A stretch of DNA of 64,000 nucleotides from Acidobacteriaceae bacterium (lineage in GTDB: Bacteria; Acidobacteriota; Terriglobia; Terriglobales; Acidobacteriaceae): contig JAOAPC010000001.1 of assembly GCA_025462735.1 (NCBI GenBank), positions 50,375 to 114,374 of the forward strand, written 5' to 3'. Below, piece by piece: positions 35,761-45,646 of this stretch. The notes beneath the pieces were generated by a model that ran no database searches, was not told the DNA's origin, and saw only the letters and a program-made list of their open reading frames with translations. A program made the position numbers and the translations under genes. How positions within the stretch are numbered: position 1 is the first letter of the stretch; each line of letters opens with the position of its first letter.

Positions 35761-36366
35761 CTAGGGAGTCAGTTTTCCTGTGGACAGGTAGTCCTGAGAA
35801 GGAATGCCGAAGGCGTCGGCAACGCGGTTAAAGAATGCGAACATCGCGATCACATAAACCGCCTCAGCAATCTGATCTTCTTTCCAGCCCGCCTCACGCA
35901 GCTTCTGCACGTCCTCTGCTGTTGAACGAGATGCCGCGCGAGTGATCAATTCAACATAATCCAGCAGGGCACGCTCGGCAGGCGTGAGACCGGCGTCATC
36001 GAGCTTGCCTTCGAGAATTGCACTCACGCATTGATCTGTAGCTCCCTGAGCACGCAGGAAGTAAGCATGGCTGTCCAGTCAATACGGGCACCGATTGAGA
36101 AAAGAGACGTAGCTGGCGATCATCTCCTTGTGCCGGCGCGACAGGTGCCCTTCGGAAAAATGGATGGTGTTGGAAAATTCAACCACTTGCCGCAAAAAAT
36201 CAGGCCGTGCGCCAAAGCACTTAATGATGCCGGGAACTTGTTTTCTTCCAGAGCCGGTACGCCAGTAGTCGTATGCCGCGGCCACTTCACCGGAAGCTTC
36301 GGCGTCTTCGGTGATCTTAATCTTTGTTGCCGGCTTTGAGTGGAGTTCGGTGGATTTCTGGTTCAT
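35761..36366 (-). CDS. AhpD-like peroxidase, probable selenoprotein
   Basis: One frame of 202 codons encodes an AhpD/carboxymuconolactone-decarboxylase-type protein (201 aa, the usual length). It is interrupted only by a UGA at 36081-36079 (codon 96), exactly at the second cysteine of the redox motif: NRCPY-UGA-LDSHAYF, where the family has CPYC...SH. The frame continues unbroken for 105 codons of typical sequence (GLTPAERALLDYVELITR, AFFNRVADAFGIP). A hairpin follows the UGA (36042-36061). Selenocysteine at the AhpD-like redox site is known from metagenomic selenoproteomes. Alternatives are a nonsense mutation or sequencing error. It follows the permease gene by nine bases. Confidence 0.82.
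36042..36061 (-). promoter_or_regulatory. SECIS-like hairpin in the AhpD-like gene
   Basis: On the coding strand a seven-pair stem, CUUCCUG with CAGGGAG (one G-U pair), closes the six-base loop CGUGCU, which contains a GU. The loop starts 24 bases after the in-frame UGA, inside the range reported for bacterial SECIS elements. Confidence 0.5.
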
Positions 36367-36375
36367 GGTTGCGAG

Positions 36376-37770
36376 TTATATTTCCTCCGCAATTTTCGCA
36401 CGGCCGAGCACTGGATCAACGGTGGGAACTGTATTCCTTCGGAAGGCGCTGTAGACCGGAAGTCCAGCCAATACTACGGCCACTCCCAACAAGGCCTGGC
36501 GCGGACTATGCCCCGCCAGCAATATAAGTAATAGCGACATTAATACCAAGAACACAATTAGAGGAAGCGGATACATGGGCATCGAGAAGGCCGGCGCAGT
36601 GCCACTGCCGCGTTTTCGAGCGGTGAATAGGCCCGCCCCGGCCAGCGCCAAGAACACGACTGCGACGAAGATGAAATAAGAAATAATTTGTTGAAAGCTT
36701 CCCATGACTGCGAGCACTGACGAGATCAGTCCCTGGACGAGGATCGCCTTTGCCGGCGTTCCGAAACGGGGATGAATTTTCGCCACGGAGTGCAAAAACA
36801 ATCCATCTTTTGCCATTGCGTAGTAAACACGAGGCGCCGACATAATGAGTGCGGCCAGGCTGCTGAGGACGCAAACGATCACAATAGCGGCAAACACTAT
36901 TCCGCCTGGCGATCCGAACAGCACCGAACCGGCCTGGGCCACGAAGGTTTCGTCTGAAGTTACTTTCGCGAGTGGAACCAGATAAAGAAAAACGGCGCTT
37001 ACGGTGATATAGACCGTGGTTACGACTGCGACACCGAGCAGCATGGCTCGCGGTAAAGTGCGTCCTGGGTCGCGTATCTCTCCGGATATTTTGCTGACAT
37101 CCCACCAGCCACCAAACGAAAAGAAGGCTCCGACAAGCGCTGCTCCGAGCGCCGGCAGCAGAGGCAGCGAACTTGACCGGGTTCCTGCGAATGGCACGAA
37201 GTTGGACCATGATCCGAGATGGAGCGCAAATCCCCAAATCACCAGGAATGCAAGGACTCCCAACTTGAGCCAGGTAGTCCAACGCAGAAATCGCGCGCTC
37301 ACTTGAATGCTAATGATGTTGAGAGCGCAAAGTCCCCAGATGACGGAGATGCCGATTAACTTTGTAAACACCGGCGACAGAGGAAAAATATACGCAGCGT
37401 AGCTGGCCAGTCCGAGAGCAAGCGCAGCGGTAAGGCCGGGATCGAGAACCAGTAGGCACATCCACCCGTATAGGAAAGCTACTCGCCGCCCGCAGGTCTC
37501 CAACAGATAAATGTAAATGCCGCCGTCACGTGGAAAGCGAGCAGCGAGTTCACCGTAAGTCAGGGCCCCGCAAATCGCAAGAATTCCGACCGTAAGCCAC
37601 ACCATCAACAGCCAAAACGGAGAGCCCAACGACTTAGCCATGCCTGCGGGCGTGAGAAAAATTCCGACGGCAATGGATTCGCCGGCTACAGCTGCGATCG
37701 CAGATGCCAATCCGAGCCGGCGTTGCGGGGCGCCACTATCGAAAGATTCTTGTTCAACTGGAAATGTCAT
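36376..37770 (-). CDS. APC-superfamily amino acid permease
   Basis: 464-aa transporter with about twelve hydrophobic segments. The family start motif GLASAIAAVAGESIAVGIFL lies near residue 20, matching the unwound first helix of LeuT-fold APC carriers, and GELAARFPRDGGIYIYLLET with the conserved Phe-Pro and Gly-Gly is near residue 75. SAPRVYYAMAKDGLF follows near 300. It resembles the LAT-like/ YfnA-like group; substrate is open. Its last codons lie nine bases before the AhpD-like gene, so the two are probably one transcript. Confidence 0.9.
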   Translation of the reverse strand: MTFPVEQESFDSGAPQRRLGLASAIAAVAGESIAVGIFLTPAGMAKSLGSPFWLLMVWLTVGILAICGALTYGELAARFPRDGGIYIYLLETCGRRVAFLYGWMCLLVLDPGLTAALALGLASYAAYIFPLSPVFTKLIGISVIWGLCALNIISIQVSARFLRWTTWLKLGVLAFLVIWGFALHLGSWSNFVPFAGTRSSSLPLLPALGAALVGAFFSFGGWWDVSKISGEIRDPGRTLPRAMLLGVAVVTTVYITVSAVFLYLVPLAKVTSDETFVAQAGSVLFGSPGGIVFAAIVIVCVLSSLAALIMSAPRVYYAMAKDGLFLHSVAKIHPRFGTPAKAILVQGLISSVLAVMGSFQQIISYFIFVAVVFLALAGAGLFTARKRGSGTAPAFSMPMYPLPLIVFLVLMSLLLILLAGHSPRQALLGVAVVLAGLPVYSAFRRNTVPTVDPVLGRAKIAEEI

Positions 37771-38001
37771 CGGCGCGCAAAGGGTAAAACTCAGAATCGC
37801 AAAAGGCTAACGATCTCTGAACAACGAAGCAATAGTAGAAAGGAATTACTGATTAACGGCCGCTTCTACTCTTTTTAGACTATTGATCCGCATTGCAAGT
37901 ACTTCGATAATCCCGTCACTTTCGTGCGGGCTAAAGATTTGTTCAAGATGCTCTGTCCAGCGTTCCTAAAAATCAAAACTCGCGTAAGTAAAGAGAGGCC
38001 T

Positions 38002-41000
38002 ATGACCAACGGTGGAAAGCTGCTTTTCGTACTTCTTTTCGCATGCGCTTCAGCATTATCGCAGCAGATCACCGGCAATCTTCGCGGAACAGTTTCAGAC
38101 CCTAGCGGCGCAGTGGTGCAGAATGCGACCGTCACCGCACGCCAGATCGAAACCGGACTGGTGCGGACAACAACAACCGATCATGGCGGAAATTATCTGC
38201 TGCTGGAACTGCCGGTGGGGCATTATCGGTTGGAAATCTCCGCCACCGGGTTCCAGAAATATCGCCAGGATGGTATCTCGTTAGACGTTAACGAAACGGC
38301 TGCCGTTTCGGTTCATCTCATGGTTGGCTCAGAAAAAGAACAAGTGCAGGTGGAAGCTGACGCCGAAATGATCCAACCGACTGTAACCAGCCTGGGGCAA
38401 GTTGTGCACGAACAAGAAATCCTCGATCTGCCGCTCGACGGACGAAATTTCTCTCAACTGGGATTGCTCCAACCGGGCGTCGTTCCGCTCACACCGGGTT
38501 TGGCGGAAGCGGGAGGGTCATTGCGCGAGGGGCAGGCGTATGCAGTGAATGGGCAGCGCCCGGAGTCGAACAACTTCCTGATCGATGGCGCGAATAACTT
38601 CAATGGAGTGGACGGCGGTTTCGTTCTGAAGCCTCCGGTGGATACGATTGCGGAGTTCAGAATCCTCACTCACAACTCAAACGCTGAATTCGGCAACAGT
38701 CTAGGATCAACCACCAACATCATTACTAAGTCCGGTTCCAACGCGGTACACGGGGCGGTCTGGGAATTTCTGCGCAATGATGCTTTCGATGCGACGCGAT
38801 TTCCCGCTACGAGTGTAGAGCCGTTGAAACAAAACCAATTCGGCGGATCCGTCGGTGGTCCAGTTCGCAAAGACAAGACTTTTTTCTTTGGATATTACGA
38901 GGGGTTCCGCAATCGGCAGGGAGAAACCGCGGGTTCTACGGTGCCTTCTTTGAAACAACGGAACGGTGATTTTTCGGAGTTGTGTGATACGAGCAAGGGG
39001 GAATCGTTTGACAGCGCAGGCATGTGTAGTAATCAAGCCCACCAGCTCGCCCTTGAGGTCACCAACCCGCCCACGACGTTCCCCTTCAATCAATTACCGC
39101 CGCCCTTGTTCACGAACTCATTTTCCTATCAACACCTTTTGGGCCTTTTTCCAAAGCCCAATAGTGGACTCAACACCTTCATTTCGACACAAACCAAGCA
39201 AGACGACTTCAATGAGGGCGGACTACGGGTGGACCACTATCTGACCTCCAGCGACACTTTGAACTTCCGGTACATCATTAGTGACGGCACACGTTTCGAC
39301 CCACTTTCTCCAGCGGGAGCAAGCGTACCCGGCTTTCCCGTCGGAGAAAGTCACCGCGCGCAGAATTTCGTGGCTCAAGAGACCCATACTTTTTCGCCTT
39401 CCATCGTCGGCGTCTTACGTTTTTCATTCTTGCGGAATAAATTCCTCTTCGGCGAGCGTACGAACCATACTCCGCCCTCGGCTTTCGGTTTTAACTACCA
39501 GCCCAGTCTGGATGTGGCCATTGGGCCTCCGTTCATACAGGTCAATAGCTACACAAGTGTTGGTGATCCCATCACTGGACCCCGCGATAGCTATGAGAAT
39601 GCCTATGATGAAAGTGCATCGTTGAGCTGGGTCCGCGGCCGGCATGAAATGAAGTTTGGCGGCGGGTACCAGCACCTGCACGTGAATGCGCTGCAAGGGA
39701 TTGCTACCAACGGATTCTTTGTCGTAGCACCATTTCCTTTTACAGATGCGTTCGCCAGCTTTCTGGTCGGCCAACCAGTTTTCTTTCTTCAGGGCCGAGG
39801 TGATTTCTCTCGCGGGATCAATGGCAAATCGCTAAATGGATATGTGCAGGACACCTATAAGGCTACGTCGCGGCTGACCCTGAACCTTGGCCTGCGCTAC
39901 GATCTGCCGTCTCCGTATACCGAAATTCGTAATCGGCAAACGCTGTGGATTCCTGGACGACAGTCCACCGTAATGCCCAATGCGCCTGCGGGGCTGCTCT
40001 ATCCCGGTGACAAGGGCGTGCCTGCGGGATTGATTCCAACTTTCAAGAAAGCCTTTGCGCCGCGCGTCGGTGTTGCGTGGGACCCTACCGGAAGCGGGAA
40101 GTGGATAGTGACGTCCGCGTACGGAATTTATTACGAGCCGTACTACACAGGCCAGGGTGGCCCGCTGCAATCACCGATCAGTGCGCCGCCGGATTTACAA
40201 ACTGAACAGATCAGTCTTAGCCCGCCTCCGACTCCTCCACTCAGCTTTCAGGATCCGTACAATGGCAACCCGCCGGCGCCGGGCACGTTTGCCACTCCTC
40301 TGACTAACTTGACCCTATCGCCAAACTTACCCTTGCCCTACGCGCAGGATTGGGACTTGAACATACAGAGGTCGTTGGCCAACGACCTTTTGCTCGAGGT
40401 CGGCTATGTGGGAACCAAAGGAACCAAACTGCCGAGATTTATCGAGGGCAACCCGGCAATCTATGTGCCTGGCGTCGACACCAGCAGCGGCCAGGCTTTC
40501 TCCACATCCGGCAACGCTGATCAGAGGCGACTTTATTCCGGATGCACGATAAACGATCAGCCCAACACCTGCACTTACTCCTCGACGGGTTTGATCGCGG
40601 GAATCGCGAATTCAAGTTACAACGCGTTGGAGGCAAGTTTGAAGAAACGCTTCAGCCATGGGCTTTCATTCCTTGCCTCTTATACGCTTTCAAAGTCTAT
40701 CGACGATGCGTCTTCTTTCAACATGACAGGTTCGGCAGCCAAACCCGTTGCCGGCGAGAATGACTTGGCACAAAATCCATTTAATCTGGCTGCGGAGCGC
40801 GGGCGTTCGTTGTTCGACGCGCGCCACCGGTTCGTTTTCAGTTATCAGTGGAGTCTTCCATTCTGGCAACATCCGCAGGGATGGTATCAACAGGTGTTGG
40901 GTGCGTGGCAGCTCAACGGAATCGTGACCGCCATGAGCGGAACGCCGTTCACCGTCTTTGATTCGAGGGACGTGTCGGAGCAAGGCGGAGCGCCGGAAAT

Positions 41001-41379
41001 CACGGGATTTTCCGCCAACCGCCCGAATCTGGTTTCCGGCCAGAACCCTAATTCCGGACCGCATTCAGCGAATGCGTGGCTCAACGAAAATGCCTTTGCG
41101 CGAATCAATCCCGACCCCAAGTCGCCGGTGCAACAGTTTGGCACGGCGGGACGAAATATCGCGCAAGGGCCGGGATATGCGAATTGGGATTTTTCAGTGT
41201 TTAAAAACATTTCGATTGCGGAATCGAAGGAAGTCCAGTTCCGAGCGGAATTCTTCAATCTCCTTAATCACACGAATTACCGGCTGCCCGACAGTGACAT
41301 AAGTTCGCGGACCTTTAATCAAATCCAGGCGGCGCAACCTGCCAGGGAGATTCAACTGGCATTGAAGTTCCTCTTCTAG
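38002..41379 (+). CDS. Oar-like TonB-dependent receptor with CarboxypepD-reg domain
   Basis: 1125-aa outer-membrane protein of the large acidobacterial Oar-like class. A signal peptide (LLFVLLFACASALSQQ) is followed by a carboxypeptidase-regulatory-like Ig-type domain (GNLRGTVSDPSGAVVQNATV, near residues 25-105), the plug (PLDGRNFSQLGLLQPGVVPL, NNFLIDGANNFNG) and a long barrel ending in FLF with a terminal Phe. GAGAGG lies four bases before the ATG at 38002; an earlier in-frame start at 37924 would add residues with no signal-peptide character. Such receptors probably import polymers or large ligands. It stands alone on the plus strand. Confidence 0.92.
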   Translation: MTNGGKLLFVLLFACASALSQQITGNLRGTVSDPSGAVVQNATVTARQIETGLVRTTTTDHGGNYLLLELPVGHYRLEISATGFQKYRQDGISLDVNETAAVSVHLMVGSEKEQVQVEADAEMIQPTVTSLGQVVHEQEILDLPLDGRNFSQLGLLQPGVVPLTPGLAEAGGSLREGQAYAVNGQRPESNNFLIDGANNFNGVDGGFVLKPPVDTIAEFRILTHNSNAEFGNSLGSTTNIITKSGSNAVHGAVWEFLRNDAFDATRFPATSVEPLKQNQFGGSVGGPVRKDKTFFFGYYEGFRNRQGETAGSTVPSLKQRNGDFSELCDTSKGESFDSAGMCSNQAHQLALEVTNPPTTFPFNQLPPPLFTNSFSYQHLLGLFPKPNSGLNTFISTQTKQDDFNEGGLRVDHYLTSSDTLNFRYIISDGTRFDPLSPAGASVPGFPVGESHRAQNFVAQETHTFSPSIVGVLRFSFLRNKFLFGERTNHTPPSAFGFNYQPSLDVAIGPPFIQVNSYTSVGDPITGPRDSYENAYDESASLSWVRGRHEMKFGGGYQHLHVNALQGIATNGFFVVAPFPFTDAFASFLVGQPVFFLQGRGDFSRGINGKSLNGYVQDTYKATSRLTLNLGLRYDLPSPYTEIRNRQTLWIPGRQSTVMPNAPAGLLYPGDKGVPAGLIPTFKKAFAPRVGVAWDPTGSGKWIVTSAYGIYYEPYYTGQGGPLQSPISAPPDLQTEQISLSPPPTPPLSFQDPYNGNPPAPGTFATPLTNLTLSPNLPLPYAQDWDLNIQRSLANDLLLEVGYVGTKGTKLPRFIEGNPAIYVPGVDTSSGQAFSTSGNADQRRLYSGCTINDQPNTCTYSSTGLIAGIANSSYNALEASLKKRFSHGLSFLASYTLSKSIDDASSFNMTGSAAKPVAGENDLAQNPFNLAAERGRSLFDARHRFVFSYQWSLPFWQHPQGWYQQVLGAWQLNGIVTAMSGTPFTVFDSRDVSEQGGAPEITGFSANRPNLVSGQNPNSGPHSANAWLNENAFARINPDPKSPVQQFGTAGRNIAQGPGYANWDFSVFKNISIAESKEVQFRAEFFNLLNHTNYRLPDSDISSRTFNQIQAAQPAREIQLALKFLF

Positions 41380-41821
41380 AAGTGCGTCTTTCAGAAGGGT
41401 GAACGCTAAGGAGAGGCCCCAATACGAATTGGCCGTGATCAATCTCGTTGATCCATAGTGTTTCAATAGACATGGCTCGCGCAGGCTGCCAATCTAACCA
41501 TTCTTCCTGGAAATACATTAGAACTTACCAATGCATATGTGAGCTGTGTTGCTCAGACCCCGGACTCCACACCTGTCATTCTTATTATGTTGAGTGTGTA
41601 AATGAGGTCGTAACACGCTAATTCGCGGCCCTCATTGTCAGGTCGCCCAAGGTTCGGTCCAGTAAGACGGGGCAGCCACATCCGGCCAATCGGAATTCTC
41701 TAATCGTGTCGCAATGCTGAGTGGACCACGATTCGACCTGAATAACTCTCGAACATGGACTCGGAGTACCCGCTCCCAAGGGGTGCGAGGCACCAGCGCG
41801 AATTAGAAAGGTGTAAAGATC
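41380..41821. other. Intergenic region, nothing recognised
   Basis: About 440 bases between the Oar-like receptor and the Thivi_2564 gene. It must hold the promoter of the envelope gene set beginning at 41822. No gene with a ribosome-binding site, RNA fold or repeat stands out. Confidence 0.35.
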
Positions 41822-42013
41822 ATGCCATTAGCTCAGGTTCTGGAAGTGCTGTTGGTGGTTGGTGTCCTGCTGTGGCTGGTGAATCGCTTTATCCCAATGC
41901 AGGGAACCATTAAGTCAATTTTGAACGGCGTGGTCGTGATCGCCGTAGTTTTGTGGCTTATGAACATTTTTGGACTATTACGTTCACTTTCCCGAATTCA
42001 TGTCGGATCGTGA
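41822..42013 (+). CDS. Thivi_2564-family small membrane protein
   Basis: 63-aa protein with two hydrophobic helices (LEVLLVVGVLLWLVNRF and GVVVIAVVLWLMNIFGLL) around IPMQGTIKSIL, the pattern of the Thivi_2564 family of short membrane proteins. Function unknown; such genes often sit with envelope-stress or general-stress genes in Acidobacteriota. It precedes the OmpA-like gene, whose TTG start lies 64 bases on. Confidence 0.85.
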   Translation: MPLAQVLEVLLVVGVLLWLVNRFIPMQGTIKSILNGVVVIAVVLWLMNIFGLLRSLSRIHVGS

Positions 42014-42077
42014 AAATGACGAACTAAAGAGAAGATCGATAACGCAGCACCGCAGACGTCTGCATCAGGGAGACAAA

Positions 42078-43781
42078 TTGAAAACAAATCTTTTGCTAAC
42101 AGCTGTAATCGCACTGAGCATGAACGCATTCGCTCAGAGCAATCCTCGAACCGACAACGTTGAACGTATGGCTCACACGCCGACGTTCCGAGTAACGGTC
42201 GTCAGCCGCAACGTGAAGGCGGTCAATTACAAGCATCGCAGCGGGGCAACGAAGGTTGATTTCGCGGGCACGGACCTCATGCCGTCGGCGAGTGGTGTAG
42301 CCGAAGTGAACAGCAAGCGCGGGGCGATTGAGATTGAAGCGGAATTCAGTAATCTGCAGAAGCCCATGACTTTTGGAAATGAGTATTTGACCTATATCCT
42401 CTGGGCAATCTCGCCCGAGGGCCGGGCAATGAACCTGGGCGAAGTGTTAGTGGGCGACAACGGCAGCAGCAAGCTGAAGGTGACCACCGACCTCCAGGCT
42501 TTCGCACTGATCGTCACCGCGGAACCTTATTACGCGGTCCGTCAGCCAAGCAACGTAGTGGTGGTTGAAAACATAATCCGCGAGGACACTAGGGGCAGCG
42601 TCGAGTCAATGAATACGAAGTATGAACTTCTGGAACGGGGTGGCTACATTCCGACCGGCTACAAATTCGATCCAGTAGTCCTCAATACCAAGTTGCCTTT
42701 GGAGTTCTTTGAAGCGCGCAATGCATTGCGCATCGCGGAATCCGAGGGTGCCGAGCTGTACGCCAGCGACAGCTATCGACACGCTCAACGTTTGATGAAC
42801 CAAACCGATGAATACGCTACCCGCAAGCACATCGACAGAAAACCACTGATCGCGGTTGCCCGAGAAGCGGTACAAACCGCGGAAGACGCGCGACAGATCG
42901 CCGTCAAGAAGATGGACGACGTGCGTTTAGCCGACGAACGGCAGGCTTCTGCAGATGCGCAGGCACGAACCCAGGAGCAAGCTGACGACGCTACCCGGCA
43001 AAAGGAACGGGCGCAGTCGGACCAGGCCCAAGCCGAATTTGCCAGAACTCGGGCCGAATCGGACACTGCCAACGCTCAATCGGCCAAGAGACAAGCGGAA
43101 TCTGACACAGCGACGGCACAAGCTGCCAGAACTCAGGCCGAGTCAGACACAGCCAACGCTCGGGCCGAATCTGCACAAGCACAATCGGACTCCGACCGCG
43201 CTAGATCAGATATGGCTGACAATCAAGCGGCTTCAGCAAGCGCTTTGTCCGCCGCCCAGGCTGATGCCGAACAATCCCGGCAGAATGCGTTGAAATCGGA
43301 GCAGAGTGCGCAACAAGCGGACGCCGACAAAGCGGCCATGCGCACGCGGTTGTCTGAGCAGTTGAATAGGATCCTCCAAACTCGCGACACCGCCCGCGGC
43401 CTGATCGTGAGTATGTCCGATGTGTTATTTGACACCGGGAGGTACTCGTTAAAACCGGGTGCACGGGAGAAGCTGGCGAAAGTCGCCGGAATTCTGCTCG
43501 CCTATCCTGGACTCGACATCGCAGTTGGCGGCTACGCGGACAATGTGGGCAGCGATGCGATGAATCAAAGACTGTCTGAGAATCGTGCGGGCTCGGTGCG
43601 AGATTACCTGGTGCAACAAGGAGTCGCGACGAACTCGGTTACGGTCACGGGTTTCGGCAACAGCTCGGCAGTAGCTTCGAACGATAACGCCTCAGGAAGA
43701 CAGCAGAACCGCAGAGTTGAGCTTGTGGTGTCCGGCGAGGCAATCGGCAGCTCGAACACAACCACAGGAAGCCTGCAGTAG
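42078..43781 (+). CDS. OmpA-like protein with long coiled-coil repeat region
   Basis: 567-aa envelope protein. GGGAG five bases before the TTG at 42078 gives a clean signal peptide (KTNLLLTAVIALSMNAFAQ), whereas the longer frame beginning at 41970 does not, so TTG is chosen. The mature N-terminal domain (to about residue 250) is beta-rich. Residues about 300-440 form a heptad-like Ala/Gln/Glu/Arg/Asp coil with repeats of the form QAESDTAxAQAARTQAESD. The C-terminal OmpA domain has GRYSLKPGAREKLAKV, GYADNVGSD and NRRVELVV, the peptidoglycan-binding pattern. It likely spans or ties the outer membrane to peptidoglycan. Confidence 0.88.
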   Translation: MKTNLLLTAVIALSMNAFAQSNPRTDNVERMAHTPTFRVTVVSRNVKAVNYKHRSGATKVDFAGTDLMPSASGVAEVNSKRGAIEIEAEFSNLQKPMTFGNEYLTYILWAISPEGRAMNLGEVLVGDNGSSKLKVTTDLQAFALIVTAEPYYAVRQPSNVVVVENIIREDTRGSVESMNTKYELLERGGYIPTGYKFDPVVLNTKLPLEFFEARNALRIAESEGAELYASDSYRHAQRLMNQTDEYATRKHIDRKPLIAVAREAVQTAEDARQIAVKKMDDVRLADERQASADAQARTQEQADDATRQKERAQSDQAQAEFARTRAESDTANAQSAKRQAESDTATAQAARTQAESDTANARAESAQAQSDSDRARSDMADNQAASASALSAAQADAEQSRQNALKSEQSAQQADADKAAMRTRLSEQLNRILQTRDTARGLIVSMSDVLFDTGRYSLKPGAREKLAKVAGILLAYPGLDIAVGGYADNVGSDAMNQRLSENRAGSVRDYLVQQGVATNSVTVTGFGNSSAVASNDNASGRQQNRRVELVVSGEAIGSSNTTTGSLQ

Positions 43782-43817
43782 AGGGAGCCGCGCACAGCCG
43801 TAGGGGAGGGAACAACT

Positions 43818-44429
43818 ATGAAAGCAATTGGAATCACGAGTACAGCGACACTGTCTTTGTCCTTGCTGCTGCTTCTCGGAATCGCCGCTCCTGCCTACGC
43901 AAGGCAGGGGCAGCAGGACCAGCAGCAGGAACAAAAGGACAAACCTGCCGACAAAAAGGCGCCCGAGGACAAGTCCGCCAAGCAAGACGGAAAAACCACG
44001 CAGCAGCAGGAGGACAGGAACGCCAAGCCGGAAGAGAAAAACGCGCAACCGCAAGACAAGAGCGCACGGCAGCAAGACAAGAACAATAACCAAGACGAAA
44101 AAAACGCGCAGCGGCAGGATAAAAGCACCAAACAAGAAGAAAGAAATCCAGAGCAGACGCAGCGTGGCGGCGGTAACCACGGTGGCCGTATTCCCGATGA
44201 TCGCTACCGCGCCAATTTTGGACGGGAACACTCGTTTCGCGTGAGGGAAGATGATTACAGCAGAGATCGCCGCTTCCAATACGGTGGTTATTGGTTCGGA
44301 TTCGTTGACGCGTGGCCAAGCAACTGGCTTTACACGGAAGACGTTTTTGTTGTCGAAATTGACGGAGTGTATTACCTGTGCAACCCGACTTATCCGGGCA
44401 TTAATGTCGCGCTCAGTATCGCGGATTAG
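43818..44429 (+). CDS. Secreted Gln/Lys-rich protein (paralogue 1)
   Basis: 203-aa exported protein. A signal peptide ends APAYARQG; residues about 30-110 are a disordered Gln/Lys/Asp/Glu/Asn stretch with KNAQPQDKSARQQDK-type repeats; the C-terminal 90 residues form a conserved globular domain: GRIPDDRYRANFGREHSFRV, FQYGGYWFGFVDAWPSNW, VVEIDGVYYL, ending YPGINVALSIAD. The same domain ends the next gene. GGGAGGG precedes the ATG. No named function; the domain may bind a surface polymer while the charged tail acts as a spacer. Confidence 0.8.
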   Translation: MKAIGITSTATLSLSLLLLLGIAAPAYARQGQQDQQQEQKDKPADKKAPEDKSAKQDGKTTQQQEDRNAKPEEKNAQPQDKSARQQDKNNNQDEKNAQRQDKSTKQEERNPEQTQRGGGNHGGRIPDDRYRANFGREHSFRVREDDYSRDRRFQYGGYWFGFVDAWPSNWLYTEDVFVVEIDGVYYLCNPTYPGINVALSIAD

Positions 44430-44539
44430 AGGCCATCCGGCGTCGACCGAACGATCGGAGACCCGATCAGCATCGCTCTAGCTAGGAAGCATGCGGGAGT
44501 GAGCACACTGGAAACCGGAAGCAATGGAGGGAACACCGT

Positions 44540-45562
44540 ATGAGAATAACCAGAACCACCACAACAGCTTTTCTATCTTCTCTTCTGCTTCTCGGAGTCG
44601 CAGGGTCTGCCTACGCAAGGCAGGGGCAGGACGAAAAGAAAGACCATCCCGACCAGCAACAGAGCAAGCACGAGCAAGCCAAGCCGGAACAGCAGCGTGC
44701 TCAACCGCAACAGCAACGGCAGGACCAGAACCGGCAGCAGGATCGCGGCCAGCAACAACAGCAGCGGCAAGACCAGAACCGCCAGCAAGATCACGCTCAG
44801 CAACAGCAACGGCAGGACCCGAACCGACAGCAAGATCGCGCTCAGCAACAACAGCAGCGGCAAGATCAGAACCAGCAGCAACAGCGCGCCCAGCAACAAC
44901 AGCAACGGCAAGACCAGAGCCGGCAGCAAGATCGCGGCCAGCAACAGCAGCAGCGGCAGGACCGGAACAGGCAGCAAGAACATGCCCAGCAAGAGCGGCA
45001 GGACCAGAGGCAGCAGCAAGAACATGCCCAGCAAGAGCGGCAGGACCAGAGGCAGCAGCAAGACCGGGCCCAACAACAGCGGCAGGACCAGAACAATCAG
45101 CAACGGCGTGCCCAGCAACAACAAGGGCGAGACCGGAACGACCAACGGCAGTACGCTCAACAACAGCGAGATAACGGCCGATCACGGCACACCCAGGAGC
45201 AGGAACGAGTCGAGCGTAGCGCATGGCAGGAGCATCGCTCACAACGCTGGGATTCCGACCATCGCACTTGGCAACAACGCGGTGGGTATCGCGGCTACCG
45301 CATCCCTGAAGACCGCTACCGCGGATACTTTGGTCAAGAACATGGGTTTCGCGTCTACGGCTTGCCATTCGAGGTGGTGGGCGGATACCCACGCTTCCAG
45401 TACGAAGGCTATTGGATCAGTGCAGTTGACCCGTGGCCGGAATACTGGGGAGATGACTGGTACGACAACGACGACGTTTATGTCACCTATGTCGATAACG
45501 GCTATTACATGTACAACCGCAGGTATCCCAACACCGGAGTTGCGATCAGCATCTCGTTTTAG
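44540..45562 (+). CDS. Secreted Gln-rich protein (paralogue 2)
   Basis: 340-aa paralogue of the preceding protein: signal peptide ending SAYARQG, an expanded Gln/Arg/Asp low-complexity stretch (about residues 30-230, units such as QQQRQDQNRQQDRAQ) and the same C-terminal domain (YRIPEDRYRGYFGQEHGFRV, FQYEGYWISAVDPWPEYWG, ending VAISISF). The coding DNA is a CAG/CGG-rich repeat, so length may vary between strains; opposite-strand Leu-rich frames here are shadows. GGAGGG lies eight bases before the ATG. Likely a secreted or surface protein expressed with its neighbour. Confidence 0.8.
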   Translation: MRITRTTTTAFLSSLLLLGVAGSAYARQGQDEKKDHPDQQQSKHEQAKPEQQRAQPQQQRQDQNRQQDRGQQQQQRQDQNRQQDHAQQQQRQDPNRQQDRAQQQQQRQDQNQQQQRAQQQQQRQDQSRQQDRGQQQQQRQDRNRQQEHAQQERQDQRQQQEHAQQERQDQRQQQDRAQQQRQDQNNQQRRAQQQQGRDRNDQRQYAQQQRDNGRSRHTQEQERVERSAWQEHRSQRWDSDHRTWQQRGGYRGYRIPEDRYRGYFGQEHGFRVYGLPFEVVGGYPRFQYEGYWISAVDPWPEYWGDDWYDNDDVYVTYVDNGYYMYNRRYPNTGVAISISF

Positions 45563-45646
45563 GTTTCGGTCTGGGTGCAACTTCGGGAAGAAGCTCACCC
45601 GGGCGGTGAACATTCCTGTCTGAATACAGGAAGGTAAGGAGTAAAC

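Noticed and set aside
35761..36081. Decayed AhpD pseudogene
   Set aside because: Same frame on both sides, only one UGA, placed at the redox cysteine; Sec is the simpler reading, though error cannot be ruled out.
44573..45163. Leu-rich minus-strand frame of 196 aa
   Set aside because: It is the antisense reading of the CAG-type Gln repeats; the plus strand has signal peptide, ribosome site and a conserved C-terminal domain.
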